64,000 nt of DNA from Candidatus Tokpelaia hoelldoblerii (GCA_002005325.1 CP017315.1:1728501-1792500), one strand, 5' to 3'. Shown: positions 30,332 through 40,081, counted from the stretch's first letter. Notes: generated by a model not told the origin, from the letters alone. Numbers and translations are program-made.

Positions 30332-31536
30332 CACGCACATTCCTTTTCCAAAGCCTGCCGCTCGGTTTTGCGCAACCGTTCAGACTGCGATTTCAACTGC
30401 CCGCAGGCAGCCAGAATATCACGCCCGCGCGGTGTACGGACAGGCGAGGCATAACCTGCCTTGTTGACAATATCGGCAAAACGCTCGATCTGCTCCCAGT
30501 CGGAACACTGGTAATTGCTGCCCGGCCACGGATTAAACGGAATAAGATTGATTTTCGCCGGAATACCCTTGAGCAGCGCGACCAGTTTACGCGCGTCTTC
30601 AACACTGTCATTGACATCCTTGAGCATCACATATTCAAATGTGATACGCCGCGCATTGCTCAGGCCCGGGTATTGACGGCAAGCCTCCATCAGTTCTTCC
30701 AGCGGATATTTCTTGTTGATCGGCACCAGCATATCGCGCAGCGGATTGCTGACAGCATGCAGCGAAATCGCCAGCATAACGCCGATTTCTTCCCCCGCGC
30801 GGTAAATTTCCGGCACAATGCCCGAGGTGGAAAGTGTAATGCGGCGTTTGGACAGCGACAGCCCTTCACCGTCCGAAGCAATCAGCAACGCCTGCTTGAC
30901 CGCATCAAAATTATACAGCGGCTCACCCATGCCCATCATGACGATATTGCTGATTTTGCGCCCTTCTTCAGGGACAATAGCGCCGGCAGGGGTATCCTTG
31001 CCAGGAAAATCGCCCAGGCAATCGCGCGCCACCAGCAACTGCGCCAAGATTTCCTCCGCTGTCAGATTGCGCACCAGGCGCTGCGTGCCAGTATGGCAGA
31101 ACGAACAGGTCAGCGTGCAGCCAACCTGACTGGAAATGCATAAAGTGCCACGCCCTTCTTCGGGGATATAGACGGTCTCAACCTCAACCGGCCGGCCCGC
31201 GCCGCGCGGCGGAAAGCGCAACAGCCATTTGCGGGTGCCGTCAGCGGAAATCTGCCCGGTGACAATTTCCGGCCGCGCCACAGAAAAATGCGCCGCCAGC
31301 TTCTCCCGCAAATCAGCCGAGATATTGGCCATATCCGCAAAGGATGACACACCGCGCACATAGAGCCAGTGCCACAACTGGCTGACCCGCATCCGGACCT
31401 GCCGCTCCGGCACACCAACGGCCTGCAGGGCAGTGCCCAGTTCTTCACGGCTTTTGCCGACAAGCGACGGCCTTGCCGTCAAACTGTCGGCGGCGGCCGC
31501 CACGCCAACCGGTTTTAAATCATAGGATATGCTCAT
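30331..31536 (-). CDS. rlmN: Dual-specificity 23S rRNA/tRNA adenine C2-methyltransferase
   Basis: Radical-SAM enzyme that methylates C2 of A2503 in 23S rRNA and A37 in some tRNAs, affecting decoding and some ribosomal antibiotics. The 401-residue protein has the Cx3Cx2C cluster motif CTLTCSFC (Cys140, 144, 147) and the C-terminal methylated cysteine in [10 protein letters not shown]. The segment [13 protein letters not shown] is also typical. The 155-residue membrane protein follows with a 1-base overlap. Confidence 0.95.
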   Translation of the reverse strand: MSISYDLKPVGVAAAADSLTARPSLVGKSREELGTALQAVGVPERQVRMRVSQLWHWLYVRGVSSFADMANISADLREKLAAHFSVARPEIVTGQISADGTRKWLLRFPPRGAGRPVEVETVYIPEEGRGTLCISSQVGCTLTCSFCHTGTQRLVRNLTAEEILAQLLVARDCLGDFPGKDTPAGAIVPEEGRKISNIVMMGMGEPLYNFDAVKQALLIASDGEGLSLSKRRITLSTSGIVPEIYRAGEEIGVMLAISLHAVSNPLRDMLVPINKKYPLEELMEACRQYPGLSNARRITFEYVMLKDVNDSVEDARKLVALLKGIPAKINLIPFNPWPGSNYQCSDWEQIERFADIVNKAGYASPVRTPRGRDILAACGQLKSQSERLRKTERQALEKECA

Positions 31537-31624
31537 AAAACGGAAACCCTGATAAAATCACAAGGCAATAAAGCCATACTTGCGGTTCATTATAACGGAA
31601 CTGCCCCTGATTTTCAAATACCGG

Positions 31625-31670
31625 AATAAAAATGGTTCAGAAACGGCGCTTTCAGGCTGTTTCCGAACCA
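31625..31670 (-). terminator. Rho-independent terminator of ialB
   Basis: Arms TGGTTCAGAAAC (31633-31644) and GTTTCCGAACCA (31659-31670) pair with one mismatch. On the minus strand the stem is followed by a T-rich run, and it lies just past the ialB stop. Confidence 0.75.
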
Positions 31671-31695
31671 TTCCCCAGAATTTTTGACAACCGCC

Positions 31696-32226
31696 CTATT
31701 TGCAGTTTTTAACCGTATTCAGCGCCGCTGTCACCCCTTTGAGGGAATAGGTATAGCTGGTATTGTTGCCGCGCAGCGACACGGCCTTGACCGTCATGGT
31801 GTTGCCGCCACGCATGGCCGCAATCAGCGCCGCTTCAACATCCGGCTTGCCAATATCCACCCAGGCCGATTTTTCCTTGGTGAACAGGCTGAAACTCCTG
31901 TCGCCGATGGTGACAGTCACCCGCGACTTTTCCTGCAGCAGATAACCGGCCATAAACTGCGGTTCAAAACTGACGGAACCGTCCGTCCGCTTGCGCACCA
32001 TAAAATACACATCACCATGATCAAGCTGTTTTGGCATGGCGCTGCCCTCAAGAGGGACAGAAAGCGCATAGCAAACTGTATTGCCGCCGGCCTTATAGGA
32101 ATAAGCCCCCCAGCTGTCCGTTGTCTTAATCAGGGTCGGGGTTTGCGCCTGTGCAGCGCCGCCCGTGCCCAAAATACCAAGCCCGAGTGCTATAACCGCT
32201 GTTGAAACAAAGCTTTTTCCAAACAT
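31696..32226 (-). CDS. Invasion associated locus B family protein
   Basis: A 176-residue secreted protein with a signal peptide (about 1-28, ending AAQA). The IalB-family body includes the [20 protein letters not shown] region and the ending [15 protein letters not shown]. In Bartonella, IalB contributes to erythrocyte invasion; the family is widespread in alphaproteobacteria and may serve general envelope roles. It is divergent from lepA and has its own terminator. Compare the partial IalB-like gene at the right edge of the window. Confidence 0.88.
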   Translation of the reverse strand: MFGKSFVSTAVIALGLGILGTGGAAQAQTPTLIKTTDSWGAYSYKAGGNTVCYALSVPLEGSAMPKQLDHGDVYFMVRKRTDGSVSFEPQFMAGYLLQEKSRVTVTIGDRSFSLFTKEKSAWVDIGKPDVEAALIAAMRGGNTMTVKAVSLRGNNTSYTYSLKGVTAALNTVKNCK

Positions 32227-32410
32227 TCTTCTGACCCGCTTGCCTTTCTTGCTGTTTTGTCATTTTTTACAATTGTGCCGTCGGTATCGTTACCAAAATG
32301 TGAAAATTTGGCAAAGCAATAGCAGAAAATACTGTTTTCCCGAAAAAATCGCTGAAAAATCTGCTTATACTGCTTTGCCTTTGTGCCATATTGCTGCTAA
32401 ATCTGCGGCT

Positions 32411-34216
32411 ATGACGACAAAACTTGACCATATCCGCAATTTTTCCATCGTGGCGCATATCGACCACGGCAAATCAACCCTTGCCGACCGCCTGATTCAG
32501 TGCACCGGCGGGCTGGATACACGCGAGATGAAAGAGCAGGTGCTTGATTCGATGGATATCGAGCGCGAGCGCGGCATCACCATCAAGGCGCAGACCGTGC
32601 GGCTGCACTATAAAGCCGATGATGGTGAAACCTATATCCTCAACCTGATCGACACGCCCGGCCATGTTGACTTCGCCTACGAGGTCTCCCGTTCGCTTGC
32701 CGCCTGTGAAGGCTCATTGCTGGTGGTGGACGCCAGCCAGGGGGTTGAGGCGCAAACGCTCGCCAATGTCTATCAGGCGATCGACAACAACCACGAACTG
32801 GTGGTTGTGCTGAACAAGATCGATCTGCCCGCCGCCGAGCCGGAGCGCGTCAAAAGCCAGATTGAGGAAGTCATCGGCATTGACGCCTCGGACGCGGTGG
32901 AAATTTCCGCCAAAACCGGCCTTGGTATCAGGGATGTGCTGGAAGCGATTGTCAAACGCCTGCCGCCGCCGCATGAGGGCGACCGCGACAAGCCTTTGAA
33001 GGCCATGCTGGTTGACAGCTGGTATGACGCCTATCTCGGCGTGATTGTGCTGGTGCGGGTGATTGACGGCGTGCTGAAAAAAGGCCAGACCATCCGCATG
33101 ATGGGCACAGGCGCCAGATATCCGGTGGAACGCACCGGTGTTTTCACCCCTAAAATGCTGCCGGTGGAAGAAATCGGCCCCGGCGAGCTTGGTTTTATCA
33201 CAGCCTCTATCAAAGAAGTGGCGGATACGCGTGTCGGTGACACCATCACGGAAGACCGCCGCCCGTGTGAAGAAGCCCTGCCCGGTTTCAAACCGGCGCA
33301 ACCGGTGGTCTTTTGCGGCCTGTTTCCGGTCGATGCGGCGGATTTTGAAGATCTGCGCGCCGCCATGGGCAAGCTGCGCCTCAATGATGCGAGCTTTTCG
33401 TTTGAAATGGAAACATCCGCTGCGCTGGGCTTCGGCTTCCGCTGCGGCTTTCTCGGGCTGTTGCACCTTGAAATCATTCAGGAACGGCTGGCGCGTGAGT
33501 TCAACCTCGACCTTATCGCCACCGCGCCTTCGGTTGTCTATCGCATGCAGATGATGGACGGTACGACAAAAGAGCTGCATAATCCGGCCGATATGCCTGA
33601 TGTGATGAAAATCACTGCTATTGAAGAGCCGTGGATCCGCGCCACCATCATGACGCCGGACGAGTATCTCGGCGCCATCCTGAAACTGTGTCAGGAACGG
33701 CGCGGCCTGCAGATTGACCTGTCCTATATCGGCACCCGCGCCATGGTGACTTATGACCTGCCGCTCAATGAAGTGGTGTTTGACTTTTATGACCGGCTGA
33801 AATCCATTTCCAAGGGGTATGCCTCGTTTGACTATCAAATCACGGACTACCGTGAGGGTGATCTGGTTAAAATGTCGATACTGGTCAATAGCGAGCCGGT
33901 AGATGCACTGTCTGTGCTGGTGCACCGCAGCGGGGCGGAAAAACGCGGCCGCTCCATGTGTGAAAAACTCAAAGATCTGATTCCGCAGCATATGTTCCAG
34001 ATTCCGATACAGGCGGCCATCGGTGGCAAGATTATCGCCCGTGAAACCATCCGCGCCTTGCGCAAGGATGTGACTGCCAAGTGTTATGGCGGTGACGTGA
34101 CGCGCAAACGCAAACTTCTGGAAAAGCAGAAAGAAGGTAAAAAGCGCATGCGTCAGTTCGGCAAGGTGGAAATTCCGCAGGAAGCGTTTATTCAGGCGCT
34201 GAAAATGGATAATTAA
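32411..34216 (+). CDS. lepA: Elongation factor 4
   Basis: Translational GTPase that acts on stalled or mis-translocated ribosomes. The 601-residue protein has G1 [10 protein letters not shown]3 DTPGHVDF and G4 NKID, plus the unique C-terminal domain ending in the [20 protein letters not shown] region. The open frame extends 82 codons upstream, but the ATG at 32411 ([12 protein letters not shown]) gives the standard LepA N-terminus and length. No clear Shine-Dalgarno sequence is seen. Confidence 0.96.
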   Translation: MTTKLDHIRNFSIVAHIDHGKSTLADRLIQCTGGLDTREMKEQVLDSMDIERERGITIKAQTVRLHYKADDGETYILNLIDTPGHVDFAYEVSRSLAACEGSLLVVDASQGVEAQTLANVYQAIDNNHELVVVLNKIDLPAAEPERVKSQIEEVIGIDASDAVEISAKTGLGIRDVLEAIVKRLPPPHEGDRDKPLKAMLVDSWYDAYLGVIVLVRVIDGVLKKGQTIRMMGTGARYPVERTGVFTPKMLPVEEIGPGELGFITASIKEVADTRVGDTITEDRRPCEEALPGFKPAQPVVFCGLFPVDAADFEDLRAAMGKLRLNDASFSFEMETSAALGFGFRCGFLGLLHLEIIQERLAREFNLDLIATAPSVVYRMQMMDGTTKELHNPADMPDVMKITAIEEPWIRATIMTPDEYLGAILKLCQERRGLQIDLSYIGTRAMVTYDLPLNEVVFDFYDRLKSISKGYASFDYQITDYREGDLVKMSILVNSEPVDALSVLVHRSGAEKRGRSMCEKLKDLIPQHMFQIPIQAAIGGKIIARETIRALRKDVTAKCYGGDVTRKRKLLEKQKEGKKRMRQFGKVEIPQEAFIQALKMDN

Positions 34217-34272
34217 AAAAACTGCGCATCTTCATATGACTCACCTGGAGAATGGTCTTTTGAAGATGCGCA
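34211..34272. terminator. Terminator between convergent lepA and LON-N gene
   Basis: Perfect 12-bp inverted repeat: TGCGCATCTTCA (34223-34234) and TGAAGATGCGCA (34261-34272). On the minus strand it is followed by GTTTTTTAATT, so it best terminates the LON-N gene; it could also slow lepA transcription. Confidence 0.75.
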
Positions 34273-34284
34273 ATCAAAATTGCT

Positions 34285-34968
34285 TTATTGCAACGTACTG
34301 CCCGGATTGATACGGTTCTGATCCATAATCGCCCGTTCAGCGATGGCGATCATGGTTTCCGAACGGGTTTTCAAATCGGGCGCTTCCAGAAGCGCCTGCT
34401 TTTCCACCGGTTTGAAAGGCACAATCACCGACAGGGCATTGACCAGCGTTTCGTCGGAAACATCGGCAATCACATCCCAGTCCGCCTGCATCTGATGCAT
34501 TTCCAGATAGGCGTGGAACACTTCAACAAAAGCCTTGCGGTCAATCACGTTGAAACGGGCGGTTTCAACCAGATCTTCCAGAAAAGGCGCAATCTGGAAC
34601 AACCGGTACGGGTTTTCACCGGTAATTTCTTTTTCAAGACGAAAACGGCAGACACCCTGCAGGGAAATCAGCACCTGGCCATTGCCCACTTCGCTGTAAT
34701 TGGTAATACGCCCGACACAGCCGACCTCCCACAGGCCGGTATTGTCATTGGCGCCGACACGGCCGCTCTCGGACGGGGCTTTCGCCAGCACCAGCCCGAT
34801 AAGCCGGTTGCCGCGCATTGCATCATCAATCATGCGGATAAAATTCGGTTCGGTAATGGTCACAGGCACATAACCGCCCGGCAGCAGCATCACTGTCGAG
34901 AAAGATAAAATCGGCATGACATGCGGAACATCCGTCATACCATTATAAAATACATTGCCAGCTTGCAT
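34285..34968 (-). CDS. LON peptidase N-terminal (substrate-binding) domain protein
   Basis: A 227-residue stand-alone Lon N-domain without ATPase or protease parts. Family parts are LPILSF-type PILSFSTVMLLPGGYVPV and MIDDAMRGNRLIGLVLAK. Such proteins are common in alphaproteobacteria and may act as adaptors, but the role is not established. It is convergent with lepA and shares the hairpin terminator. Confidence 0.88.
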   Translation of the reverse strand: MQAGNVFYNGMTDVPHVMPILSFSTVMLLPGGYVPVTITEPNFIRMIDDAMRGNRLIGLVLAKAPSESGRVGANDNTGLWEVGCVGRITNYSEVGNGQVLISLQGVCRFRLEKEITGENPYRLFQIAPFLEDLVETARFNVIDRKAFVEVFHAYLEMHQMQADWDVIADVSDETLVNALSVIVPFKPVEKQALLEAPDLKTRSETMIAIAERAIMDQNRINPGSTLQ

Positions 34969-35050
34969 AATCCGACCTCATGACTGTCTGTTTCATTAAT
35001 ATGAGTAATCGGATTATGCCGCCTTTGTTCCATTTCCGGTTATTAAAAGG

Positions 35051-35224
35051 TTAAACCGCCTGCATCTTCAACTGCTCTATTTCATCCTTGATATGCAGCT
35101 TTTTGCGTTTCAGGCCCACAATCTGCAAGTCATCTGCCGCCGGGGCGGCCAACGCCGCGGCAAGCTGCTTTTCAAGCGCATAATGCTTTGCCTCCAAAGC
35201 ACGGATATGAGATGAAACTGTCAT
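35051..35224 (-). CDS. YdcH/DUF465-type small helical protein (57 aa)
   Basis: A short gene read directly from the sequence. The ATG at 35224 follows GGGAG by 6 bases, and the product has the DUF465 pattern: HIRALEAKHYALEKQL, then LKRKKLHIKDEIEQL. It is predicted to be a two-helix coiled-coil hairpin with a lysine-rich turn. The family's function is unknown. It faces away from a second DUF465 gene 140 bases to the right. Confidence 0.82.
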   Translation of the reverse strand: MTVSSHIRALEAKHYALEKQLAAALAAPAADDLQIVGLKRKKLHIKDEIEQLKMQAV

Positions 35225-35364
35225 TTGTAGCTCCCTTGATTGATTGCCGACACAAAAGAGTATGCACCTGTTTACGGCTGATGACCAGTCATAAAGTATT
35301 CTTGTTTTACACCGTTTTGGCGTGTATGATCAATGCAGGATACTGTTGTGGAAAAGAGATAAAT

Positions 35365-35571
35365 ATGGTGACAGAGCAGGAGCAGGCCGAGGTGAAACTG
35401 GCTGTTGCGCGCCTTAAACAGGAACATGCGGATTTTGACGCGGCCATTACAGCGATGACAGCCACAGGCTGCAACCGGTTGCAGATTCAGCGCATGAAAA
35501 AGAAAAAGCTCGCCGTCAAAGACAAACTGCAAAAACTCGAGAACGGTATTATCCCCGATATTATCGCCTGA
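35365..35571 (+). CDS. YdcH/DUF465-type small helical protein (68 aa)
   Basis: A 68-residue helical hairpin with the same KRKKLxxKD-like core ([17 protein letters not shown]) as the divergent gene at 35051-35224. I start at the ATG at 35365 ([11 protein letters not shown]); the frame is open further upstream without family character. purE follows after 14 bases on the same strand, so it may share the purE-purK transcript. Confidence 0.8.
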   Translation: MVTEQEQAEVKLAVARLKQEHADFDAAITAMTATGCNRLQIQRMKKKKLAVKDKLQKLENGIIPDIIA

Positions 35572-35585
35572 AACGGAAGCCGTCC

Positions 35586-36083
35586 ATGCAGACAACAAAC
35601 GCTGATATCGCCATTATCATGGGCAGCCAGTCGGACTGGGAAACCATGCGCCATGCCGCAGAAACGCTTGACAATCTCGATATAAGTTATGAAGCGCGCA
35701 TTATCTCCGCCCATCGCACCCCCGACCGGCTGGTTGCCTTTGCGAGAGAAGCAAAAGACGCCGGTTTCAAGGCGATTATCGCCGGCGCAGGCGGGGCGGC
35801 GCACCTGCCCGGCATGACCGCGGCCATGACCATTCTGCCGGTTTTCGGCGTGCCGGTGCAATCGCAGGCGCTGTCGGGGCAGGATTCACTGCTGTCTATC
35901 GTACAAATGCCTGCCGGTATTCCTGTCGGCACACTGGCAATCGGTAAGGCGGGCGCGATCAATGCCGCGCTGCTTTCCGCCGCCATGATGGCCGTGTTTG
36001 ATGAGGAACTGGCCGACCGGCTGGCCCAATGGCGCGACGTGCAGACACACAGTGTCGCCGAATTTCCCATTGACGAGGCATAA
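35586..36083 (+). CDS. purE: N5-carboxyaminoimidazole ribonucleotide mutase
   Basis: Converts N5-CAIR to CAIR in purine synthesis. The 165-residue protein has [12 protein letters not shown] near residue 12, the SAHRTPDR loop with the catalytic histidine, and [11 protein letters not shown]. purK follows after 3 bases, so the two-enzyme bacterial route for AIR carboxylation is complete here. Confidence 0.96.
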   Translation: MQTTNADIAIIMGSQSDWETMRHAAETLDNLDISYEARIISAHRTPDRLVAFAREAKDAGFKAIIAGAGGAAHLPGMTAAMTILPVFGVPVQSQALSGQDSLLSIVQMPAGIPVGTLAIGKAGAINAALLSAAMMAVFDEELADRLAQWRDVQTHSVAEFPIDEA

Positions 36084-36086
36084 GCT

Positions 36087-37160
36087 ATGAAAACACTGGC
36101 GGCGGGGGCGGTAATCGGTATCATCGGCGGCGGGCAACTGGCACGCATGATGGCGATGGCCGCCGCCCGTCTTGGCTTTAAAACCATTGTGCTGTCACCG
36201 GAAGAAAACTGCCCGGCCGCACAGACCGCCAACCGGCATATTATCGCTGATTATGCCGATCATGAAGCGCTCGACGCACTTGCCGCGGCGTGTGACGTTA
36301 TCACCTATGAATTTGAAAACATACCGGCGACGGCAATGGATTATCTGGCACAGCAGGCCGTTGTCCATCCCTCTCCAGCGGCGCTGGAAATTGCCCAGGA
36401 TCGTTTTAATGAAAAGCAGTTTCTCCATGAAACCGGCATTGCCACCGCCCCATGGCGGCCGGTGCATGACCGGGAAACGCTGATAGCGGCGCTGGCGGCC
36501 TGTGGCGGCAGCGGTATTTTGAAAACCCGCCGTTTCGGCTATGACGGCAAGGGGCAGGTGCGCCTGCAATCTATCGATGAAGAAACGGCCAATGCTGCCT
36601 TGGCCGCGATAAACCACGCACCGGCAATTATGGAAGGCGTGGTTGATTTCGCTTTTGAAATATCGGTCATTGCCGCACGGGATATGACTGGCCATGTGGC
36701 ATTTTTTGATATTCCGCAAAACAGCCATGAGGACGGCATTTTACGCCGCTCAATCGTCCCTGCAGCACTTGATACGGCAACAGTGCAGGCAGCACAGGCG
36801 GCGGTGCAGGCTATTGCGCATGCGTTGAATTATACCGGCGTTATGGCGGTGGAATTTTTTGTCGGCAAAGACGGCGCGCTTTATGCCAATGAAATAGCGC
36901 CGCGGGTGCATAATTCCGGCCACTGGACGGAAGCAGCCTGCGTCATCTCGCAATTTGAACAGCATATCCGTGCGATCAGCGGTTTGCCGCTGGGAAATCC
37001 GCAGCGCCACCATGATTGCGAGATGGAGAATCTGATTGGCCACGATGTGGAAAAATTGCCGGCACTTCTGGCAGAACCGGATATTTTTGTCCATCTTTAT
37101 GGCAAAAACCAGGTGCGCGAGGGGCGTAAAATGGGGCATATTACCCGTTTGAAGCGATAA
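36087..37160 (+). CDS. purK: N5-carboxyaminoimidazole ribonucleotide synthase
   Basis: ATP-dependent carboxylation of AIR to N5-CAIR. The 357-residue ATP-grasp protein has GIIGGGQLARMMAMAA at the N-terminus, KTRRFGYDGKGQ in the ATP-binding region, and EIAPRVHNSGHWT. It is translated 3 bases after purE. Confidence 0.96.
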   Translation: MKTLAAGAVIGIIGGGQLARMMAMAAARLGFKTIVLSPEENCPAAQTANRHIIADYADHEALDALAAACDVITYEFENIPATAMDYLAQQAVVHPSPAALEIAQDRFNEKQFLHETGIATAPWRPVHDRETLIAALAACGGSGILKTRRFGYDGKGQVRLQSIDEETANAALAAINHAPAIMEGVVDFAFEISVIAARDMTGHVAFFDIPQNSHEDGILRRSIVPAALDTATVQAAQAAVQAIAHALNYTGVMAVEFFVGKDGALYANEIAPRVHNSGHWTEAACVISQFEQHIRAISGLPLGNPQRHHDCEMENLIGHDVEKLPALLAEPDIFVHLYGKNQVREGRKMGHITRLKR

Positions 37161-37186
37161 AATACGCATTTGCCGCCGTTGTACGG

Positions 37187-37216
37187 TTGACAAGGCAGGC
37201 TTTTTTAAGGTATTCA
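37187..37216 (+). promoter_or_regulatory. Candidate rpmJ promoter
   Basis: TTGACA (37187-37192), an 18-base spacer, and TATTCA (37211-37216). The -35 box is perfect, the -10 box weak. It would give rpmJ a leader of about 110 bases. Confidence 0.45.
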
Positions 37217-37282
37217 GCCTTGAATTTTTCATCCATGCAGTTTGTGGCTGCAGTTTCCATTCCGCCCGCTGGCGGGCCAAAC

Positions 37283-37309
37283 TGCACAAACCTGCTTTTT
37301 GTTTGTGCA
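37283..37309 (+). promoter_or_regulatory. Leader hairpin ahead of rpmJ
   Basis: TGCACAAAC, a 9-base loop, GTTTGTGCA: a perfect 9-bp stem ending 22 bases before the rpmJ ATG. It might be a site for feedback control or the end of a purK transcript; no T run follows directly. Confidence 0.4.
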
Positions 37310-37331
37310 ACTCAATAGACCGGTGATTGAA

Positions 37332-37457
37332 ATGAAAATTAAAAACTCGCTCAAGGCGCTGAAAGCCCGTCACCGCGACAACCGTATGGTTCGCCGCAAG
37401 GGACGCATCTACATTATCAATAAAACAGCTCCGCGCTTTAAAGCCCGTCAGGGATAA
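37332..37457 (+). CDS. rpmJ: 50S ribosomal protein L36, cysteine-free (YkgO) type
   Basis: A 41-residue ribosomal protein recognised from [17 protein letters not shown] and [13 protein letters not shown]. It lacks the four zinc-binding cysteines of canonical L36, so it is the zinc-independent form usual in alphaproteobacteria. GGTGA lies 5 bases before the ATG. A strong terminator follows. Confidence 0.92.
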   Translation: MKIKNSLKALKARHRDNRMVRRKGRIYIINKTAPRFKARQG

Positions 37458-37476
37458 GCGGCAGAGGTTGAATTGC

Positions 37477-37512
37477 AAAAAGGCGGTTTTCCTGATGGAA
37501 ACCGCCTTTTTT
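37477..37512 (+). terminator. Rho-independent terminator after rpmJ
   Basis: AAAAAGGCGGTTT, loop, AAACCGCCTTTTTT. The A and T tracts on both sides make it potentially bidirectional. Confidence 0.9.
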
Positions 37513-37538
37513 GTTTGCGCCGCTTTTGCTTCCCAACC

Positions 37539-37594
37539 CGCAAAACAAAAGAAGTTTTGTGATTCTCTGTTCGCAAAACAAAAGAAGTTTTGTG
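37539..37594 (+). repeat. Two identical 23-bp direct repeats, each a small hairpin
   Basis: Copies at 37539-37561 and 37572-37594 are identical, with a 10-base spacer. Each contains the dyad CAAAAC-aaaagaa-GTTTTG. They lie between the rpmJ terminator and the TPR gene start. Confidence 0.8.
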
Positions 37595-37630
37595 GTTGAA
37601 AAATATTAGCGACAGGCTATTGTTGCTCTC

Positions 37631-38338
37631 ATGATATCACGGTTGCGCTTATTCCTCTCCCTCCTCCTTGCCATGGTTTGTCTTGCTGTGGAGGTACCGC
37701 CATTGGCCGGGCAAGGCTTGCCGGAAATCCCGCCGGAAAACGATTCCAAAGCTCCGGTGCTTGAGCCTGATGATCTGATACCGGAAAGGCCGGAAGCAAC
37801 GGACAAAACGCCGGAGCAGGCGATTCCCAATGACGGCAGAACCGCCGCCGCGCGTAAAGCGATCGAGCTGGACCGGCTGTTCGCCACTTTAAAACGCACC
37901 GCGAATCAGGAGCAGGCCGCCACCATAGCCCGGCAAATTCAGGGCCTCTGGGCGCAATCCGGCAGTGAAACGGTCGATTTTCTGTTGCAATCAGCCGAGA
38001 CTGCGATTGAGGATGAGGACTATGCGCTGGCGCTGGATCTGCTGGATAATATTGTGGCGCTCAAGCCTGACTTTGCCGAAGGATGGATGCGCCGCGCTTC
38101 GCTGCATATTCAGATGAATGATCTGACGCTTGCTGTGATTGAGCTCAACCAGGCGCTGAAATATGAACCCCGCCACTATAACGCCATGGCACAGCTCGGG
38201 CTGGTGATGGAAATGACCGGCCGCAGGAATCAGGCGCTCAAAGCCTATTATCAGGCTTTGGAAAGCTATCCGCAAATGCTGCGGGTGCAAAAGCGTATCG
38301 GCACGCTGGAAGAGGAAACAACCGGCCGCGCCATCTGA
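37631..38338 (+). CDS. Exported tetratricopeptide-repeat protein
   Basis: A 235-residue protein with an N-terminal signal peptide (about 1-27, hydrophobic LFLSLLLAMVCLAV). A proline/glutamate-rich linker follows, then two or three TPR units (about 110-225), including LALDLLDNIVALKPDFAEGW and AVIELNQALKYEPRHYNAM. TPRs mediate protein contacts; no partner can be named. No good ribosome site precedes the ATG. 6S RNA lies just downstream. Confidence 0.82.
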   Translation: MISRLRLFLSLLLAMVCLAVEVPPLAGQGLPEIPPENDSKAPVLEPDDLIPERPEATDKTPEQAIPNDGRTAAARKAIELDRLFATLKRTANQEQAATIARQIQGLWAQSGSETVDFLLQSAETAIEDEDYALALDLLDNIVALKPDFAEGWMRRASLHIQMNDLTLAVIELNQALKYEPRHYNAMAQLGLVMEMTGRRNQALKAYYQALESYPQMLRVQKRIGTLEEETTGRAI

Positions 38339-38351
38339 TAAAACAAAACCT

Positions 38352-38381
38352 CTGGCATAAATCCGGCAATTGGCCTATAAT
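38352..38381 (+). promoter_or_regulatory. Promoter of 6S RNA
   Basis: CTGGCA (38352-38357), an 18-base spacer, and a perfect TATAAT (38376-38381). The predicted start near 38388 matches the 5' end of the RNA. Confidence 0.65.
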
Positions 38382-38387
38382 AAGGAC

Positions 38388-38549
38388 AGCGTTCTGTGCT
38401 TCCCGACAGGAATAACACATTTCCGGGGCCTTATTGATCCTTAAGGGAGCTGTCCCTGACAAGGCCCGTGGGCTTTGACATATGGCGCCCACCTACATTG
38501 TAGGTTCCCGGGATCAACTTTTCCATCGGTTGTCATGGGCGCTACCATG
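38388..38549 (+). ncRNA. ssrS: 6S RNA
   Basis: 6S RNA binds sigma70-RNA polymerase and tunes transcription in stationary phase. Evidence here: a sigma70 promoter, a length of about 160 nt typical for alphaproteobacteria, and position directly before 5-formyltetrahydrofolate cyclo-ligase, the classic ssrS-ygfA order. Long helical arms are visible (GGGCCTT with AAGGCCC; GCGCCCA with TGGGCGC enclosing CCTACATTGTAGG). I recall the 3' part as a conserved alphaproteobacterial 6S stretch. The ends are approximate. Confidence 0.78.
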
Positions 38550-38575
38550 ATTTTACACCCTGATAACAAGTGACG

Positions 38576-39163
38576 ATGCCACAGACAAAAGAAACACTGC
38601 GCCAGACTGCTTTATCGCGACGTGACAGCCTGTCAGCAAATGAACGGGCGGACATTGCGCAGAAACTGGTGTCTTATGCGGATCAACTGTTTCCCCATAT
38701 CACTGATGAAACTGTGGCGGCGTTCTGGCCGATTCGCTCGGAAATTGACCCGCGCCCCCTGATGGCAACACTGGTGCAGCAGGGTGCAGCACTGGCGATT
38801 CCCGCCATGACCGGCGCGGGGCAGATGGTGTTTCGCCATTATCAGCAGGATATGACATTGGTGGCAACAGGCCTGGGCACTTTCAGCCCGCCGGACAGGG
38901 AAACGGCAGTGACACCGACAACCATTCTGCTGCCGCTTGCCGCTTTTGATGACAAAGGCAACCGTATCGGTTATGGTGGCGGCTATTACGACCGCGCCAT
39001 TGCCCGATGCCATGCGCAAGGGGCCAAACCCCGGCTGGTCGGACTGGCGTTTGACTGCCAGCAGGTGGCGGCCATACCGGCAGAGTCGCATGATATCGCA
39101 TTAGATGCTATTATGACGGAAAGCGGCCTGCGGTGGTTTATTCAGGCTGCAATGAAGAATTAG
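38576..39163 (+). CDS. ygfA: 5-formyltetrahydrofolate cyclo-ligase
   Basis: Converts 5-formyl-THF to 5,10-methenyl-THF, recycling a folate storage form. The 195-residue protein has FWPIRSEIDPRPL and the family signature LLPLAAFDDKGNRIGYGGGYYDR near residue 125. An in-frame GTG lies two codons upstream of the ATG at 38576; I prefer the ATG, but no clear ribosome site decides it. Its place after 6S RNA is the common arrangement. Confidence 0.93.
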   Translation: MPQTKETLRQTALSRRDSLSANERADIAQKLVSYADQLFPHITDETVAAFWPIRSEIDPRPLMATLVQQGAALAIPAMTGAGQMVFRHYQQDMTLVATGLGTFSPPDRETAVTPTTILLPLAAFDDKGNRIGYGGGYYDRAIARCHAQGAKPRLVGLAFDCQQVAAIPAESHDIALDAIMTESGLRWFIQAAMKN

Positions 39164-39173
39164 AAAGAGACTT

Positions 39174-39995
39174 ATGCGTTTTTTATTTCTTGGGGACATG
39201 GTCGGCCGTACCGGCCGGACAGCAGTGTTTGAAAAACTCCCCGGCCTGATTGCCGATCTGCAGCTGGATTTTGTTGTCGTCAATGGTGAGAATGCCGCCG
39301 GTGGCCACGGTATCACTGAAGCCATCTATGACGAAACCCGCAATGCCGGCGCCGATGTGGTGACAACCGGCAACCATGCTTTTGACAAACGCGAAACGCT
39401 GGTTTTTGCCGAACGCGCCGATGCGTTTCTGCGCCCCGCCAATTACCCGCAAGGGACACCCGGCAAAGGATCGGGCCTCTATATGGCAAAAAACGGCGCG
39501 CGGGTTCTGGTCGCCAATATCATGGGGCGGGTGTTCATGCATCCGGAGCTTGACGACCCGTTTGCCTGCGCTGAACAGATTGTCGCTTCCTGCCCGCTGG
39601 GTGAGCAGGCGGACGCGGTGATTTTTGACTTCCACGCCGAAGCCACCAGTGAAAAACAGTGTTTTGGCCATTTCCTTGATGGCCGCGCCAGTGTGGTTGT
39701 CGGCACGCACACCCATGTGCCGACGGCGGACGCGCAGATTTTGAATGGTGGCACAGCCTATATGTCAGATGCCGGAATGTGTGGCGATTATGATTCCTCG
39801 CTCGGCATGGACAAGGAAGAACCCTTGCAGCGTTTTATCAATAAAATCCCGCGCGGGCGTTATGAAGCCGCCAAGGGAGAAGCTACCATTTGCGGGCTGG
39901 CGGTGGAAATTTCCGACCGCACGGGGCTGGCGGAAAAGATTTCGCCTTTGCGCCTTGGCCCGCGCCTGCAGGAAATCGTGCCGGATTTCTGGTAA
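39174..39995 (+). CDS. YmdB-like (TIGR00282) metallophosphoesterase
   Basis: A 273-residue calcineurin-like phosphoesterase; in Bacillus, YmdB hydrolyses cyclic nucleotides and affects biofilm and RNA turnover. Metal ligands are visible in FLGDMVGRTGR (Asp8), VVVNGENAAGGHGIT (Asn/Glu), TGNHAFDK and VGTHTHVPTAD. It follows ygfA by 10 bases and ends in the family stretch RYEAAKGEATICG. Confidence 0.92.
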   Translation: MRFLFLGDMVGRTGRTAVFEKLPGLIADLQLDFVVVNGENAAGGHGITEAIYDETRNAGADVVTTGNHAFDKRETLVFAERADAFLRPANYPQGTPGKGSGLYMAKNGARVLVANIMGRVFMHPELDDPFACAEQIVASCPLGEQADAVIFDFHAEATSEKQCFGHFLDGRASVVVGTHTHVPTADAQILNGGTAYMSDAGMCGDYDSSLGMDKEEPLQRFINKIPRGRYEAAKGEATICGLAVEISDRTGLAEKISPLRLGPRLQEIVPDFW

Positions 39996-40081
39996 AACTG
40001 CCGCCTCTCTTTACCTTTGCGGCAGTTTTTATTATAAAGGCAGTCATTCCATAAATCCAGGTTGATTTGAACAGGAGCGTC

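Noticed and set aside
32714..33991. A 425-codon minus-strand frame opposite lepA.
   Set aside because: It is the antisense shadow of lepA; low-complexity His/Gln/Arg-rich product with no domain.
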